Shown here one piece after another: positions 27,026 through 37,679 of a DNA stretch of 64,000 nucleotides; the first letter of the stretch is position 1, and the number at the start of each line of letters is the position of its first letter. Origin of the DNA: Gammaproteobacteria bacterium (lineage in GTDB: Bacteria; Pseudomonadota; Gammaproteobacteria; JAADJB01); assembly GCA_013151035.1 (NCBI GenBank), contig JAADJB010000040.1, positions 1-64,000 on the forward strand, read 5' to 3'. Both the position numbers and the translations under genes were made by a program. The notes under the pieces are model-generated. The model searched no databases and was not told where the DNA came from. It saw nothing but the letters and a program-made list of their open reading frames with translations.

Positions 27026-27125
27026 CAATTCAAGGGGTCAGAGCTCTTGAAAAAAAGGGTCGACTTTAAGTCTGCCCCCTAATCAACTCTAATCAACTTT
27101 TCAAGAGCTCTGACCCCTTGAATTG
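27026..27125. repeat. 28-bp perfect inverted repeat of GGGGTCAGAGCTC type
   Basis: Arms 27026-27053 and 27098-27125 are exact reverse complements; the core is AAGGGGTCAGAGCTCTTGA. A further partial copy of the right arm follows at 27127-27150. It lies between glyA and the phosphatase gene at 27151. Shorter, weaker relatives occur at 157-189 and 29221-29250. GGGGTCAGAG repeats recall those mobilised by REP-associated tyrosine transposases (inference). It may also terminate transcription. Confidence 0.8.
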
Positions 27126-27150
27126 TTTAAGAGCTCTGACCCCTTGATTT

Positions 27151-28869
27151 TTAGCCATTCGACCACTGATAGACAAACTCAACGACCTTGCCACCTGATT
27201 GATATTCCAGGGATTTAACTAAAGAACGCACTAAATAAACACCACGACCATGAAAAGCAGGTGAATCGGCTGCATGTTTCGACAACAAGATACTATCAAA
27301 ACCCGCTCCACTATCCTCAATACGCACTCGTAGCTCCCCGCCATCACCACTGTCGGCGGGGGTATGCTCACAATCGATCTGGATAGCACCAAAACCCAAG
27401 GCATTCATACGTTCTTCACGCAAGGTATAATATTGCATATAACCATCTGCCGTATCCCGCATACCCGAATCCATCGCCAACACGCCATAATCAATCGAAT
27501 TATTAATTAACTCCCCCAGGATAATGGATAATTGACCACGGAAGTCCTGTAGACCCTGTAGTTCTGATATTGCCTGTAAAACCAGCGGGGTAATATCGGT
27601 CTGACGAATCACATTGACATCCAGATTGATAGAAAACCGCCAACTGGCAGTTCGCTTGCTTGCCTGTGCCTTATAATTTTCATCCTGCTTAAACTCACGC
27701 TGCACATCCAGATCAACCTCAACCAGAGTCACATCATCATCAGCAACCTCATCACCTAAAAACTGATTCAGCGCATCATTGATACCATCAAAACAGGAAT
27801 CCTGAGCCGAGTCATTCATACATGCCAGCAAACGAGCGCTACCAAACATCTCACCTGCTGTATTATTTGCCTCAATAACACCATCGGAATAGAGATAAAG
27901 CCTGTCACCCTGCTCTATATCAATCATCGTCATGTGGCTATTCATACTATCACTGGGTAATACCGATAAAGGCAAATGTGATGAGGGTATACGGTATCTT
28001 ATGCCTCCCTTATTCTGGTTGTAGATAAAGGCATCAGGCAAACCACCATTCCAGATCATTAATTGATTACCACTCGGTTCAACCACCACAGCACCCGCAG
28101 CACAAAACAACCCTGTAGGCAACATCCCCGCCAGCTTCTGATTAACCTCGGAAAGAATATTCGACATGGAAAATCCCTTTTGTACCATGGAATGAAATAT
28201 CTCAGCCACCGGCACTGTACCCACTGCCGCTGTCAGCCCATGCCCGGTAAAATCGCCCAATAAAAGATACAGCGCACCGATTGGACTACGTGCCGATAAC
28301 ACCACATCGCCACTAAATTGAGCACTCGGGGTTAACTTGACCTGAACGCCAACATAATCCCTGACCGCTGTCCCGACAATATTATCAAAAATAGCACAAG
28401 CAGTATCATGTTCCTGCGCCATAGAAACCCGGTGATATTCCAATTCATCACGTTGCGTCAACACGGTGGAATACAAGGCTCGCATCCGCAACAAGGAATC
28501 AATCTTTGCCTTCAGCAGAACGCGACTATAGGGCTTGGTAACAAAATCATCTCCCCCTGCATCAATACAGGCAACGAGAGATGTTTCCTTATCAGTAGCG
28601 GTTAAAAATAATATGGGCTCAAACCTGTCGCCCATTAATCGTTTGATTCTTCGTGCCGCCTCATGCCCATCCATAACCGGCATCATGACATCTAACAGGA
28701 TCATATCCGGATGTATCTGCTGATAAGCCTCAACGGCCTCTTTTCCATCCTCAACAGCAACAACACGATACCCTTCCTGCTCCAGAATAGCCTTTAGCAT
28801 CAAGCGACTAGCCGCATCATCATCTGCAATCAAGAGGCATGGACGCAACTTATCAGGCTTATTCTTCAT
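27151..28869 (-). CDS. Response regulator / PP2C-type serine phosphatase / HATPase fusion
   Basis: 572 aa. Residues 10-125 are a receiver domain (DDD at 16-18, phospho-acceptor Asp60 in LLDVMMPVMDG). Residues about 180-370 are an SpoIIE/RsbU phosphatase (GDFTGHGLTAAVG, YSDGVIEANN). Residues about 430-570 are a HATPase (GELINNSIDYG, RIEDSGAGFD, GRGVYLVRSLV). It is downstream of a STAS protein with a phosphorylatable DSS, so it probably sets that protein's phosphorylation state, as HsbR acts on HsbA in Pseudomonas (inference). This links the che cluster to sigma or surface-behaviour control. Confidence 0.85.
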   Translation of the reverse strand: MKNKPDKLRPCLLIADDDAASRLMLKAILEQEGYRVVAVEDGKEAVEAYQQIHPDMILLDVMMPVMDGHEAARRIKRLMGDRFEPILFLTATDKETSLVACIDAGGDDFVTKPYSRVLLKAKIDSLLRMRALYSTVLTQRDELEYHRVSMAQEHDTACAIFDNIVGTAVRDYVGVQVKLTPSAQFSGDVVLSARSPIGALYLLLGDFTGHGLTAAVGTVPVAEIFHSMVQKGFSMSNILSEVNQKLAGMLPTGLFCAAGAVVVEPSGNQLMIWNGGLPDAFIYNQNKGGIRYRIPSSHLPLSVLPSDSMNSHMTMIDIEQGDRLYLYSDGVIEANNTAGEMFGSARLLACMNDSAQDSCFDGINDALNQFLGDEVADDDVTLVEVDLDVQREFKQDENYKAQASKRTASWRFSINLDVNVIRQTDITPLVLQAISELQGLQDFRGQLSIILGELINNSIDYGVLAMDSGMRDTADGYMQYYTLREERMNALGFGAIQIDCEHTPADSGDGGELRVRIEDSGAGFDSILLSKHAADSPAFHGRGVYLVRSLVKSLEYQSGGKVVEFVYQWSNG

Positions 28870-28880
28870 TATTCAACCGG

Positions 28881-29186
28881 TCAGCTAATATCAAATAACT
28901 TGTCGAAATTAGCCGTCTTAAGTATGCTCAACACATCTGAATTACAATTCTTGATCGTTACATTACCCGCACCACCACCCGCATGCTCCTTCAATAGCAA
29001 CAACATACCCAATGCTGAACTATCCAGGTATTCCGTTGCTCTCAGATCAACAATATAGACAACCCCAGCCCCTACTGTTTCATTAAACGCCTCACGAAAA
29101 TCCCGATGCAATGAAAAATCAAATTTCCCATCCACCTGAATAAGCACCATCTTGCCATCATCACTTATACTTGATTTAACTGCCAT
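28881..29186 (-). CDS. STAS-domain anti-anti-sigma factor (HsbA/SpoIIAA type)
   Basis: 101 aa. ATG 29186 is chosen because GGAG sits eight bases ahead; ATG 29204 would add six residues. The STAS fold has the conserved phosphorylation loop YLDSSALGMLLLL (Ser56/Ser57). Such proteins bind anti-sigma kinases when unphosphorylated. It lies 11 bp before its likely phosphatase/kinase partner and downstream of cheB. Confidence 0.85.
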   Translation of the reverse strand: MAVKSSISDDGKMVLIQVDGKFDFSLHRDFREAFNETVGAGVVYIVDLRATEYLDSSALGMLLLLKEHAGGGAGNVTIKNCNSDVLSILKTANFDKLFDIS

Positions 29187-29256
29187 AAGGCATCTCCAAC
29201 CCATTAATATAATATTACTCGGAAGGGGACAGACCTAAGGTCTGCCCCCACACGTC

Positions 29257-30327
29257 CTAATTCGCCCTTGTATTAACTGTCTTTAGTACTGATACAGCCA
29301 TCTTATCCAGCGACACCTCTTCATCAACACAACCTCGCGCTACTGCTGCCCCCGGCATACCCCATACCACACTACTTTGCTCATCCTGGGCAAAGGTATA
29401 AGCACCGGATTCCCTCATCTCTTCCATACCCGCAGCACCATCCTCACCCATGCCGGTCAACAACACCGCAATCCCGTTTGGACCCACATTCGTAGCCATC
29501 GAGCGAAACATGACATCGACACTGGGTCGATGCCGATTAACTGGCGGGCCATCACTTAGCTTACATTCATAACGCGCACCGTTACGCACCACCATCAGAT
29601 GATGACTACCCGGTGCAATATAAGCATGTCCCGGCAAGATCTGCTGACCATTAACGGCCTCTTGTACTGTCATAGCACAGGCGTTATTCACACGCTCGGC
29701 AAAGGATGCACTAAATGCTTCGGGGATATGTTGTGTAATCACAATACCCGGTGCATTTGGCGGCATCACTTCCATAAACTCGCGAATAGCTTCAGTACCA
29801 CCCGTTGATGCACCAACAGCAATCAGCTGATCGGTAGTCCGGTAATGTTTACCCAGGTTTGTCTTGCCCAATATGGCATCAGCCGTCAGTGCCTTTTGTA
29901 TCTTCGGTCTGCTACTCAGGGCACGCACCCTGGCCTTTGATGCCACCCTGACCTTTTCAATAATCAACTCAGCATAATCTTCCAGCCCCCTGGAAACATC
30001 CAGCTTGGGCTTGGGAACAAAATCAACCGCACCCAATTCCATAGCCTGCAGGGTAATACTCGCCCCTTTCTCAGTCAGACTGGATATCATCACTACTGGC
30101 ATCGGGCGCAGACGCATCAAATTACCGAGGAAGGTAATACCATCCATCTTTGGCATCTCAACATCCAGGGTCAACACATCCGGATTCAAGCGCTTAATCT
30201 TGTCTCTGGCAATAAAAGGGTCAGGGGCTGTACCGACAACCTCGATATCCTCTGCCTCATTCAGAATACGACTCAACATCTCTCGCACCAGTGCTGAATC
30301 ATCCACAATTAAAACACGTACTGTCAT
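29257..30327 (-). CDS. cheB: Chemotaxis protein-glutamate methylesterase CheB
   Basis: Demethylates and deamidates chemoreceptors when phosphorylated by CheA. 356 aa. Receiver domain 1-120 with Asp55 in [10 protein letters not shown]; methylesterase domain from about 165 with [11 protein letters not shown] (catalytic Ser), [16 protein letters not shown] (His) and [10 protein letters not shown] (Asp). Order cheR-cheD-cheB. Confidence 0.96.
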   Translation of the reverse strand: MTVRVLIVDDSALVREMLSRILNEAEDIEVVGTAPDPFIARDKIKRLNPDVLTLDVEMPKMDGITFLGNLMRLRPMPVVMISSLTEKGASITLQAMELGAVDFVPKPKLDVSRGLEDYAELIIEKVRVASKARVRALSSRPKIQKALTADAILGKTNLGKHYRTTDQLIAVGASTGGTEAIREFMEVMPPNAPGIVITQHIPEAFSASFAERVNNACAMTVQEAVNGQQILPGHAYIAPGSHHLMVVRNGARYECKLSDGPPVNRHRPSVDVMFRSMATNVGPNGIAVLLTGMGEDGAAGMEEMRESGAYTFAQDEQSSVVWGMPGAAVARGCVDEEVSLDKMAVSVLKTVNTRAN

Positions 30328-30340
30328 TTAGTTTCTAACC

Positions 30341-30994
30341 TTAAAATAATTCAATATCCGTTTTAACATCCTGTTTCTCAATAGTATGTTTGTATGTCTC
30401 TTCACGTGTAACAACCTCTTTATGATGCATTCCTGCCATCTTCTTGACCCGTAACCGACCCGTTGCTGGGAAATAGGCCACCTTACGCGGAAAGGTACTC
30501 CCCAGATCCTCTGCCAACAGTTTTAGATGTTCGGTCTCTACATAATCTCTGATAAAGGCAATATTCAAACGTCCAATATTATTCATCTCGGTCAGGACAC
30601 GACCACCGCCGACCAGTTTCACCTCAAGATTTTCGCGTCGCCCACCATTGGTCAAAATGGCATTAATTAGAGATTCCATCGCATAGTTACCATAAATGGC
30701 AGAATTACTTGGCCCCCGGGGTGAACTATCACCTTCCTTACGCAGACTCACTGGCAACATGAAATGATTCATGCCACCAATCTTATAGATACGATCACGA
30801 ACACAGGCAGAGACACAAGAGCCCAGTACTGTCGTCACCGCCTCATCATGCTTTGTGACATAAAACTCACCGGGCAGGATACGTGCCACGATAGCATTTT
30901 GATGCCGATCCCAATAACGCTTGATAGCATCAAAACCGGACAAGGCGGGTTCAATTTCTACATTTGAGGTATTTGAATAAATGACTGACATCAA
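30341..30994 (-). CDS. cheD: Chemoreceptor glutamine deamidase CheD
   Basis: Deamidates glutamines of chemoreceptors and tunes adaptation. 217 aa. VLGSCVSACVRD carries catalytic Cys60, and GGMNHFMLP His77; KLVGGG and NIGRLNIAFIRDYV complete the family pattern. The N-terminal 35 residues and the C-terminal tail are extra to the core. It ends 13 bp before cheB and starts 4 bp after cheR. Confidence 0.93.
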   Translation of the reverse strand: MMSVIYSNTSNVEIEPALSGFDAIKRYWDRHQNAIVARILPGEFYVTKHDEAVTTVLGSCVSACVRDRIYKIGGMNHFMLPVSLRKEGDSSPRGPSNSAIYGNYAMESLINAILTNGGRRENLEVKLVGGGRVLTEMNNIGRLNIAFIRDYVETEHLKLLAEDLGSTFPRKVAYFPATGRLRVKKMAGMHHKEVVTREETYKHTIEKQDVKTDIELF

Positions 30995-30998
30995 CTTA

Positions 30999-31814
30999 TC
31001 ACTTTAATCTTCTATAGACCGTATTACCGATTAACTGGAAACGTTCAGTCACCTGGTTCAGCGATTCTGAATGACCAATAAACAAATAGGCATCTGCATT
31101 TAACTGATTGGCATAACGATCAAACAATACCGCTTGGGTCTCTTTATCAAAATAAATCACCACATTGCGACAAAAAATAATATCAAAGTGCTCTCGCATG
31201 GGCCATTCTTCCATCAGGTTTAATTGATGAAATGAGATCATTCGCCCCAACTCCGGCTTTACCTTAACAAAACCCGAGCGATCACCTTTACCGCGCATAA
31301 AATACTTCTTCATACGGGATGAAGAGATGCCATTAATTCTACTCTCGGCATAAACCCCGCTAGCAGCTGTTGTTAACACCGCTGTATCCAGATCAGTTGC
31401 GGTAATATGCACCCGATGATTAGCACCCAGGGTATCCAATACGGTCATCGCCAGAGAATAAGGTTCTTCACCCGTTGAACAACCGGCTGACCAGATACGA
31501 ATATCTCTACCCTGAAATTCATTCAATACCTTGGCAAGATATTCAAAGTGATGCGCCTCACGAAAAAAAGCCGTCAGATTAGTGGTAATTGAATTAATAA
31601 AAGATTCAAATTCTTGATCTTTATGTTGTTCAAGATATTGACAATATTCTGAAAACGTAGCAATTCTTAATTGTCGCAGACGTCTGACCAGACGTCCATA
31701 AACCATATCCTTCTTTGTATCACTAAGATTAATTCCGGCATTGTCCTTAACCAGTTTGCGGATACGGTTAAAGTCCCTGTCATCAAAATAAAATTCTTTT
31801 TCACGTCCGCTCAC
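30999..31814 (-). CDS. cheR: Chemotaxis protein methyltransferase CheR
   Basis: SAM-dependent methylation of receptor glutamates. 271 aa: helical N-terminal domain, TNLTAFFRE, SAM motif IRIWSAGCSTGEEPYSLAM, FDIIFCRNVVIYFD and FIGHSESL. The receptor upstream ends with a xWxxF tail that CheR could use as tether. Confidence 0.96.
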   Translation of the reverse strand: MSGREKEFYFDDRDFNRIRKLVKDNAGINLSDTKKDMVYGRLVRRLRQLRIATFSEYCQYLEQHKDQEFESFINSITTNLTAFFREAHHFEYLAKVLNEFQGRDIRIWSAGCSTGEEPYSLAMTVLDTLGANHRVHITATDLDTAVLTTAASGVYAESRINGISSSRMKKYFMRGKGDRSGFVKVKPELGRMISFHQLNLMEEWPMREHFDIIFCRNVVIYFDKETQAVLFDRYANQLNADAYLFIGHSESLNQVTERFQLIGNTVYRRLK

Positions 31815-31877
31815 TACACAACCTCATCAAACCTAATCATCACACAAGACCAACAACCATGTATCAATGGCTCATTA

Positions 31878-31901
31878 GATTCCCGCCTACGCGGGAATAA
31901 C
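31878..31901. repeat. GATTCCCGCCTACGCGGGAA palindromic unit
   Basis: Second-family palindrome between the receptor gene's stop (31914) and the cheR start. Confidence 0.7.
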
Positions 31902-31913
31902 AATTATAATCCA

Positions 31914-34280
31914 TTAAAATTCTTCCCACTCAGAATCATTATCTGTCGATGCCGTGACCTTATTAACCTTTTTCGATGGTCTAACAGGTGCTGCCGAACG
32001 CCGCGTATTCATTACCGATGCCTGTGACAGGCCGTCACCCATATCACTAACGGTAAAGAAGTTCATTAATTCACGCAGACCCGCAGCCTGCTCATCCAAT
32101 GAATTACCCGCTGCTGCTGCCTCTTCCACCAGAGCGGCATTCTGCTGAGTCACATCATCCATCTGCATAATGGCCTGATTGACCTGTTCGATACCCGATG
32201 ACTGCTCCTGACTAGCTGCGGCAATCTCGGCAACAATATCGCTCACCTTCTTAACCCCGGTTACAATCTCTTCCAGCGCCTTACCTGATCCATCGACTAA
32301 ACTTGAACCATGCTCAACCTTCTCCACACTGTCCTTAATCAGATCCTTGATCTCCTTGGCAGCACCGGCACTGCGTTGTGCCAGATTACGCACTTCGGAT
32401 GCCACCACAGCAAAACCGCGACCCTGTTCACCTGCGCGTGCCGCCTCAACCGCTGCATTCAATGCCAACAAGTTAGTCTGGAAGGCAATCTCATCAATCA
32501 CCCCGATAATCTCTGCAATCTGTTTACTGGAACTATTAATATCGGCCATTGCTGTAATGGCCTTACTAACAATACCCCCCCCCTTCTCAGCCTGTTCACG
32601 CGCACTCATGGCAAGCTGACTGGCCTGATGGGCATTATCTGCATTCTGTTTAACCGTTGAGGTCATTTCTTCCATACTGGAAGCGGTTTCTTGCAGAGAG
32701 GCCGCCTGCTCTTCAGTACGTTGGCTTAGATTGGTATTGCCTTGCGCAATCTCACTGGCTCCGGTTGAAATCGTACCCGAGGTAGTCCGAATCTTGCCAA
32801 CCATCTCCTGTAACTTACTCAAGGATTCATTGATCGATACCTGTAGAGAAGCAAAATCACCGGAGTAATCACCCTCCATAGTCCCGGTCAAATCACCATT
32901 GGCAAGACCTTGTAACACCTCATTGACAACATTAATCGGCCGCACCACCGTATCCAGAATACGATTCATACCATCACCAATACTGAGCATAAAGCCCTCA
33001 TAGGATGAGGTATCAATACGTTGATCCAATACACCATCCACCGCGTTGGCAATAATACTTTCCACCTGACGCTCGGCATCCAGTTGCTCGGTTACATCAG
33101 CCCACTCAACCACCGTACCCAGACGACGACCATCATCATTAATCACAGGGTTAGCTGATAGATTAAAGGTTCTTGGACCCACCTTGATACGCGCATTATG
33201 TGTCCCGGTTAACGCCTTTAACATCTGACGCTGGTGCTCCGGCTTGGCATGAAATATATCAATATTGGCACCCAGTAATTCATTGGCATTAAAGTTTGGC
33301 AACTGTTTCTTAATATCATCCTCTGCATTCTTCATCATATTCACAACGGCCTTGTTCAGATAGATAATATTCGCCTCATTATCTGCCATCATAATATTGC
33401 CACTGACATTATCGAGTGCCACCTCAATACGCTTGGAGGCATTTGCCTGTTGGCGTGAATCATTAATATCAAAACCCAGTTTGATCTGTGTTGATTTCAC
33501 CGCACGCAAGACATCACCCACTTCACCACCACGTCTGATATTAATATCCTGTTTATAATCACCCTCACCCAATCGTCGTAATTGATGAACAGTGTCATAC
33601 ATAGGATTAAGGACACTGCTCTTGATCAACCATGCCATGCCGCCAAATATAGCCAACAACACCAGTGCGTTAACACCCAACTCTGATAATAACATGGCCT
33701 CAAAGCCATCAATATCACCCGCCATTGCAACCATCTCGCCATAGCTCATAAAGGCAGAAACCAGGAATAAAAGGGTACCAATCAGGCTAACACCCAACAA
33801 ACGCTTACCAATGGTTAATGAATCAAACCAGACCGCAATCTTCTTAAGACCTTTAGGTGCCAGCGATGCCCGACCCGCATTGATCTCTTTATAAAGCGCA
33901 TCAGCCTCTTCAATCTGTGCGCGTGTTGGCTTGGTTCGCACCGACATATACTCAGCCACGCGGCCATTTTCACGTAGCGGTGTTACATTGGCGACCACCC
34001 AGTAATAATCACCATTCTTGCAGCGATTTTTGACAAGACCAACCCAGGGTTCCTCTCGCTTTACTGTGTCCCATAGATCATCAAAGGCCTCCGGCGGCAT
34101 ATCCGGGTGACGCACCATATTGTGATTCTTACCAATGAGTTCAGCCTTGGTAAACCCACTAATCTCAATAAAATACGGATTAATATAGGTAAGAATACCC
34201 TTCAGATCCGTCTTGGAAACAATCATCTGGCTATCATCAAACAGCACTTCGTTATCCGTAACAGGTAAATTCGTCTTCAT
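31914..34280 (-). CDS. Aer-like methyl-accepting chemotaxis protein with two PAS domains
   Basis: 788 aa. N-terminal PAS of the Aer type ([27 protein letters not shown], residues about 15-120), two hydrophobic segments near 160-185 and 195-220, a HAMP-like linker, a second PAS near 290-400, then the signalling helical hairpin with [24 protein letters not shown]. Aer PAS domains often bind FAD and sense redox or oxygen (family knowledge). The protein ends EWEEF, a xWxxF tether like that used by CheR/CheB. It is the cluster's own receptor, between cheW and cheR. Confidence 0.92.
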   Translation of the reverse strand: MKTNLPVTDNEVLFDDSQMIVSKTDLKGILTYINPYFIEISGFTKAELIGKNHNMVRHPDMPPEAFDDLWDTVKREEPWVGLVKNRCKNGDYYWVVANVTPLRENGRVAEYMSVRTKPTRAQIEEADALYKEINAGRASLAPKGLKKIAVWFDSLTIGKRLLGVSLIGTLLFLVSAFMSYGEMVAMAGDIDGFEAMLLSELGVNALVLLAIFGGMAWLIKSSVLNPMYDTVHQLRRLGEGDYKQDINIRRGGEVGDVLRAVKSTQIKLGFDINDSRQQANASKRIEVALDNVSGNIMMADNEANIIYLNKAVVNMMKNAEDDIKKQLPNFNANELLGANIDIFHAKPEHQRQMLKALTGTHNARIKVGPRTFNLSANPVINDDGRRLGTVVEWADVTEQLDAERQVESIIANAVDGVLDQRIDTSSYEGFMLSIGDGMNRILDTVVRPINVVNEVLQGLANGDLTGTMEGDYSGDFASLQVSINESLSKLQEMVGKIRTTSGTISTGASEIAQGNTNLSQRTEEQAASLQETASSMEEMTSTVKQNADNAHQASQLAMSAREQAEKGGGIVSKAITAMADINSSSKQIAEIIGVIDEIAFQTNLLALNAAVEAARAGEQGRGFAVVASEVRNLAQRSAGAAKEIKDLIKDSVEKVEHGSSLVDGSGKALEEIVTGVKKVSDIVAEIAAASQEQSSGIEQVNQAIMQMDDVTQQNAALVEEAAAAGNSLDEQAAGLRELMNFFTVSDMGDGLSQASVMNTRRSAAPVRPSKKVNKVTASTDNDSEWEEF

Positions 34281-34403
34281 TTGTCTCTCTCCAGATATTC
34301 TATCTAAACTTCTTTAACTTAAAAAATATTCAAGCTGCTGCTCTTTCACCAATTCATTATTAGTAGATCCCCGCATCCGCGAGGATGACATCTTATGAAC
34401 AGT

Positions 34404-34919
34404 CTACTTACTCAATAGATCCATTGACTTTAATTCATCGTCACTCAACAAGCGGTCAATATCCAATATGATCACCATATTGTCACCCACCGTTGCCAGG
34501 CCACGAACAAAATCGACCGATATACCGGTACCAAAATCCGGCGGTGGCTGCAGATCATCCTGTGCCACGTTATACACATCGGATACGGCATCAACAACAA
34601 TGCCCATAACACGAGAACCGTTATCCGTTACCACCTTCATTACAATAACAACCGTGGTCGGGCCATACTCAAGCAGATCCAAAGTGAAACGTCGTCGCAG
34701 GTCAATAATCGGTACTATAGTGCCACGCAGATTAATTACACCCATCATATAATCAGGGGTATTCGGTATATCCGTTACCTTGTCATAGCCCTTAATCTCC
34801 TGCACACGCAGGATATCAACACCATATTCTTCATCAGCCAGAATAAAGGTCAGATACTGATTGGTATCAACATCATCCCCATTAGCTACATTTTCTACTA
34901 CATCTTGAGATAGACTCAT
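34404..34919 (-). CDS. cheW: Chemotaxis coupling protein CheW
   Basis: 171 aa. Couples receptor to CheA. The SH3-like core begins QYLTFILADEEYGVDILRVQEI and continues VINLRGTIVPIIDLRRRF; GIVVDAVSDV and FVRGLATV follow. Between cheA and the receptor gene. A second-family palindrome lies at 34366-34390, just past its stop. Confidence 0.95.
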   Translation of the reverse strand: MSLSQDVVENVANGDDVDTNQYLTFILADEEYGVDILRVQEIKGYDKVTDIPNTPDYMMGVINLRGTIVPIIDLRRRFTLDLLEYGPTTVVIVMKVVTDNGSRVMGIVVDAVSDVYNVAQDDLQPPPDFGTGISVDFVRGLATVGDNMVIILDIDRLLSDDELKSMDLLSK

Positions 34920-34931
34920 TGTTCGAACTCC

Positions 34932-36983
34932 TTAGCCTGCAACCCGCAGTTTGGTCGCCAGACCACTGCGACTGAGACGTACAATACCGGTAATATCCAG
35001 GATCAGCGCAACCTCGCCGGTACCCAGAATAGTGGCACCTGACACACCTTCTACCGATTGATAATTAACTTTGAGATTTTTAATAACTACCTGCTGCTGA
35101 CCCAGCAATTCATCCACTGCCAACGCACTCTTCTTGCCCTGATCCTCAACCACCACCAGGATATTATCCGAGTTTTTAACAGGATCAGGTTCCGTACCCA
35201 ACATCCTGTCAACCCGAATCACAGGGATATATTCACTCCGCAACTGATAGAGTTCATCATCACCTGCAATCTTGCTTAATTGATCCTTACCCACTTGTAG
35301 AGATTCAATAATAGCAATCAGTGGCACAATATAAATCTCTTTACCAACCCGCACCAACTGCCCATCCAAGATTGCCAACGTCAGTGGCAGACGAATAATA
35401 ATCGTCGTCCCCACACCTAACTCAGACTGTATCTGAACCGAACCACCCAGCTCTTCAATGTTACGACGTACCACATCCATTCCTACACCACGCCCGGACA
35501 GATCACTAACCGACTCTGCAGTAGAGAAACCGGCATGAAAGATCAGCGCATAAACCTCGCTATCATCAAGGCTGTCATCTTCACTGATCAAACTGCGTTC
35601 AATCGCCTTCTCCAGCAGCTTCTCTTTATTCAGACCACGTCCATCATCGGCAATTCGAATCACAATATTGCCACCCTGATGATAGGCATCAAGGTTAACC
35701 GTACCCATCTCAGACTTACCTGCTGCCACTCGATCTTCAACTGATTCAATACCATGATCAAGGGAGTTGCGCACAATATGCACCAGCGGATCACCGATCT
35801 TTTCCATCACTGTCTTATCCAGCTCGGTCTGCTCACCGGTAATCTGCAGGTCGATCTCCTTACCCAGTTTGGCACTCAGATCATGAACCAATCGGGGGAA
35901 ACGGTTAAATACAAAACTGATGGGTAACATACGAATACGCATGACGCTTTCCTGCATCTCACGGGTATTGCGTTCCAGACTAGCCAGTCCTGTGCGTAGT
36001 TTTTCAAGATGAGCAGGATCATAATCATCCATCGACTCACCAATCTGCCCCAACATGGACTGAGTAATTACCAGCTCACCCACCATATTGATCAAGGCAT
36101 CAATCTTGTCAGTATCCACACGAATAGAGGTACTCTCTACCGCTGCCTTTTTACCCCGGCGATCCACACCCACTGAACGACGATCCGTTGATTGCCGTCT
36201 ATCCTTTTTATCTTCTCTCTTTTCATCAGGATAAGAAACCTCCTGTACAGGTGCATCAACAGCAGCGGCTAATGCTTCAATCTGTAGATCACAATCTTCA
36301 TCAACCCACTCGAAGATCTCTTCAATCTGCTGATGCGAGACATCACCCCGTACCTCTAGTTCCCAGGCCAGGTAACACTCCTCTGGATCAAGGTCTATAA
36401 AAACGGGAAGCTTCTCGATATCAACCTGCACCTTAACCTCGCCCAGACTCGATACCTCACGCAATATCCTGACCGGATCGTTACCGGTACGCATCATATC
36501 CAGATGCGGCTTAAAACCAACCTTCCAACCGGTTACTGTGACCTCATTGTCGTCCACAGCCACAACACTGGCCACAGCCTCAGATGGAGAACCATCCTCA
36601 CCCATCATTTGTTCCAATTGCCCCTGAACCGCAGACACACGTTCCTGCTCAAGATCCTCGCCATCCTGAGCCGAAGCCAACATCTCACGCAACAGATCGA
36701 CCGATGCCAGAAACAGATCAATCGCCTGTGAGGTAATCTCACGTTCACCCTCGCGCACCTGATCCAGCAAGGTCTCCATGACATGAGTAAAACCTGCCAC
36801 CTGGGTAAAACCGAAGGTTGCGCTACCGCCCTTGATAGAATGGGCGGCACGAAAAATAGTATTAATTAATTCAGGATCATCATCACCATCATTGACTGCC
36901 AACAAGGCATTTTCCATACCCTCCAGCCCTTCAAAACTTTCTTCAAAAAAGATTTGATGAAACTGGCTAATATCGATGCTCAT
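34932..36983 (-). CDS. cheA: Chemotaxis sensor histidine kinase CheA
   Basis: 683 aa. The Hpt domain carries phospho-His48 in FRAAHSIKGGSATFG. A middle P2-like region (about 160-245) and an acidic/basic linker (EKREDKKDRRQSTDRR) follow. Dimerisation with MVGELVITQS, ATPase with HIVRNSLDHGIE, DDGRGLN and GRGVGMDVV, and the CheW-like C-terminus after about 540 complete it. It starts 6 bp after cheY. Confidence 0.96.
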   Translation of the reverse strand: MSIDISQFHQIFFEESFEGLEGMENALLAVNDGDDDPELINTIFRAAHSIKGGSATFGFTQVAGFTHVMETLLDQVREGEREITSQAIDLFLASVDLLREMLASAQDGEDLEQERVSAVQGQLEQMMGEDGSPSEAVASVVAVDDNEVTVTGWKVGFKPHLDMMRTGNDPVRILREVSSLGEVKVQVDIEKLPVFIDLDPEECYLAWELEVRGDVSHQQIEEIFEWVDEDCDLQIEALAAAVDAPVQEVSYPDEKREDKKDRRQSTDRRSVGVDRRGKKAAVESTSIRVDTDKIDALINMVGELVITQSMLGQIGESMDDYDPAHLEKLRTGLASLERNTREMQESVMRIRMLPISFVFNRFPRLVHDLSAKLGKEIDLQITGEQTELDKTVMEKIGDPLVHIVRNSLDHGIESVEDRVAAGKSEMGTVNLDAYHQGGNIVIRIADDGRGLNKEKLLEKAIERSLISEDDSLDDSEVYALIFHAGFSTAESVSDLSGRGVGMDVVRRNIEELGGSVQIQSELGVGTTIIIRLPLTLAILDGQLVRVGKEIYIVPLIAIIESLQVGKDQLSKIAGDDELYQLRSEYIPVIRVDRMLGTEPDPVKNSDNILVVVEDQGKKSALAVDELLGQQQVVIKNLKVNYQSVEGVSGATILGTGEVALILDITGIVRLSRSGLATKLRVAG

Positions 36984-36989
36984 GGCAGA

Positions 36990-37352
36990 CTACCCCAATA
37001 CGCGTTTGATGGTGGATAACAGCTGTTCCGGGTTAAAGGGTTTGACGATCCAGCCCGTCGCACCCGCGGCCTTACCCTCCTGCTTCTTACTGGTATCACT
37101 CTCGGTGGTTAACATCAGCATAGGCACAAACTTGTAGGCAGGCAAAGCACGTAGCTCCTTGATCAGACTAATGCCATCCATATTGGGCATATTAATATCC
37201 GACAACACCAGATCCACTGTTGCCTTTTTCGCCTTCTCCAGGGCATCAACACCATCCACGGCATCAATCACCTCATAACCCGCACCCTTTAAGGTAAAGG
37301 TCACCATCTGACGCATTGATGCCGAATCATCAACAGCTAAAATCGTTTGCAT
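36990..37352 (-). CDS. cheY: CheY-type response regulator
   Basis: 120-residue single receiver domain: acidic pair Asp8/Asp9, phosphorylated Asp52 (LSDINMPNMDG), Thr near 82 (LTTES) and Lys104 (VKPF). First REC gene of the che cluster, likely CheA's output to the motor or to another effector. Confidence 0.93.
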   Translation of the reverse strand: MQTILAVDDSASMRQMVTFTLKGAGYEVIDAVDGVDALEKAKKATVDLVLSDINMPNMDGISLIKELRALPAYKFVPMLMLTTESDTSKKQEGKAAGATGWIVKPFNPEQLLSTIKRVLG

Positions 37353-37385
37353 ATCAAACTCTCTCCAACAAAATAATTAATATAA

Positions 37386-37679
37386 TTACGCGGGTAAGCC
37401 CATTGCTTCCTGCAGACCCAACTGAACAACAGCATCACGAAAGGCATCCGAGACATCGCCCCAGCAAAAAGCCTTGTCAGCATCGACCATCGCCTTAATA
37501 AAAGAACACAAAAGTTGAATAATAGAGGCATCAACACGCGTAACCCGACTGGCATCAATCGTTACCGCTTGATCACCCGTCAATAAATCACTGAGTTGAT
37601 GGTAAAGTAAGGCTACATTGGGCATGCCACAATCGGCACCCAGATCGACTCGACCCTCTTCCTTTGAGACTGTTGTCAC
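37386..37679 (-). CDS. STAS-domain protein (MlaB-like) heading the che cluster
   Basis: 97 aa. DASRVTRVDASIIQLLCSFIKA matches the STAS phospho-loop region, with Ser in VDASIIQ in place of DSS. STAS proteins of this kind sit at the head of many chemosensory clusters with cheY-cheA; their role is not settled. It shares an operon with cheY (33 bp gap). Confidence 0.8.
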   Translation of the reverse strand: MTTVSKEEGRVDLGADCGMPNVALLYHQLSDLLTGDQAVTIDASRVTRVDASIIQLLCSFIKAMVDADKAFCWGDVSDAFRDAVVQLGLQEAMGLPA

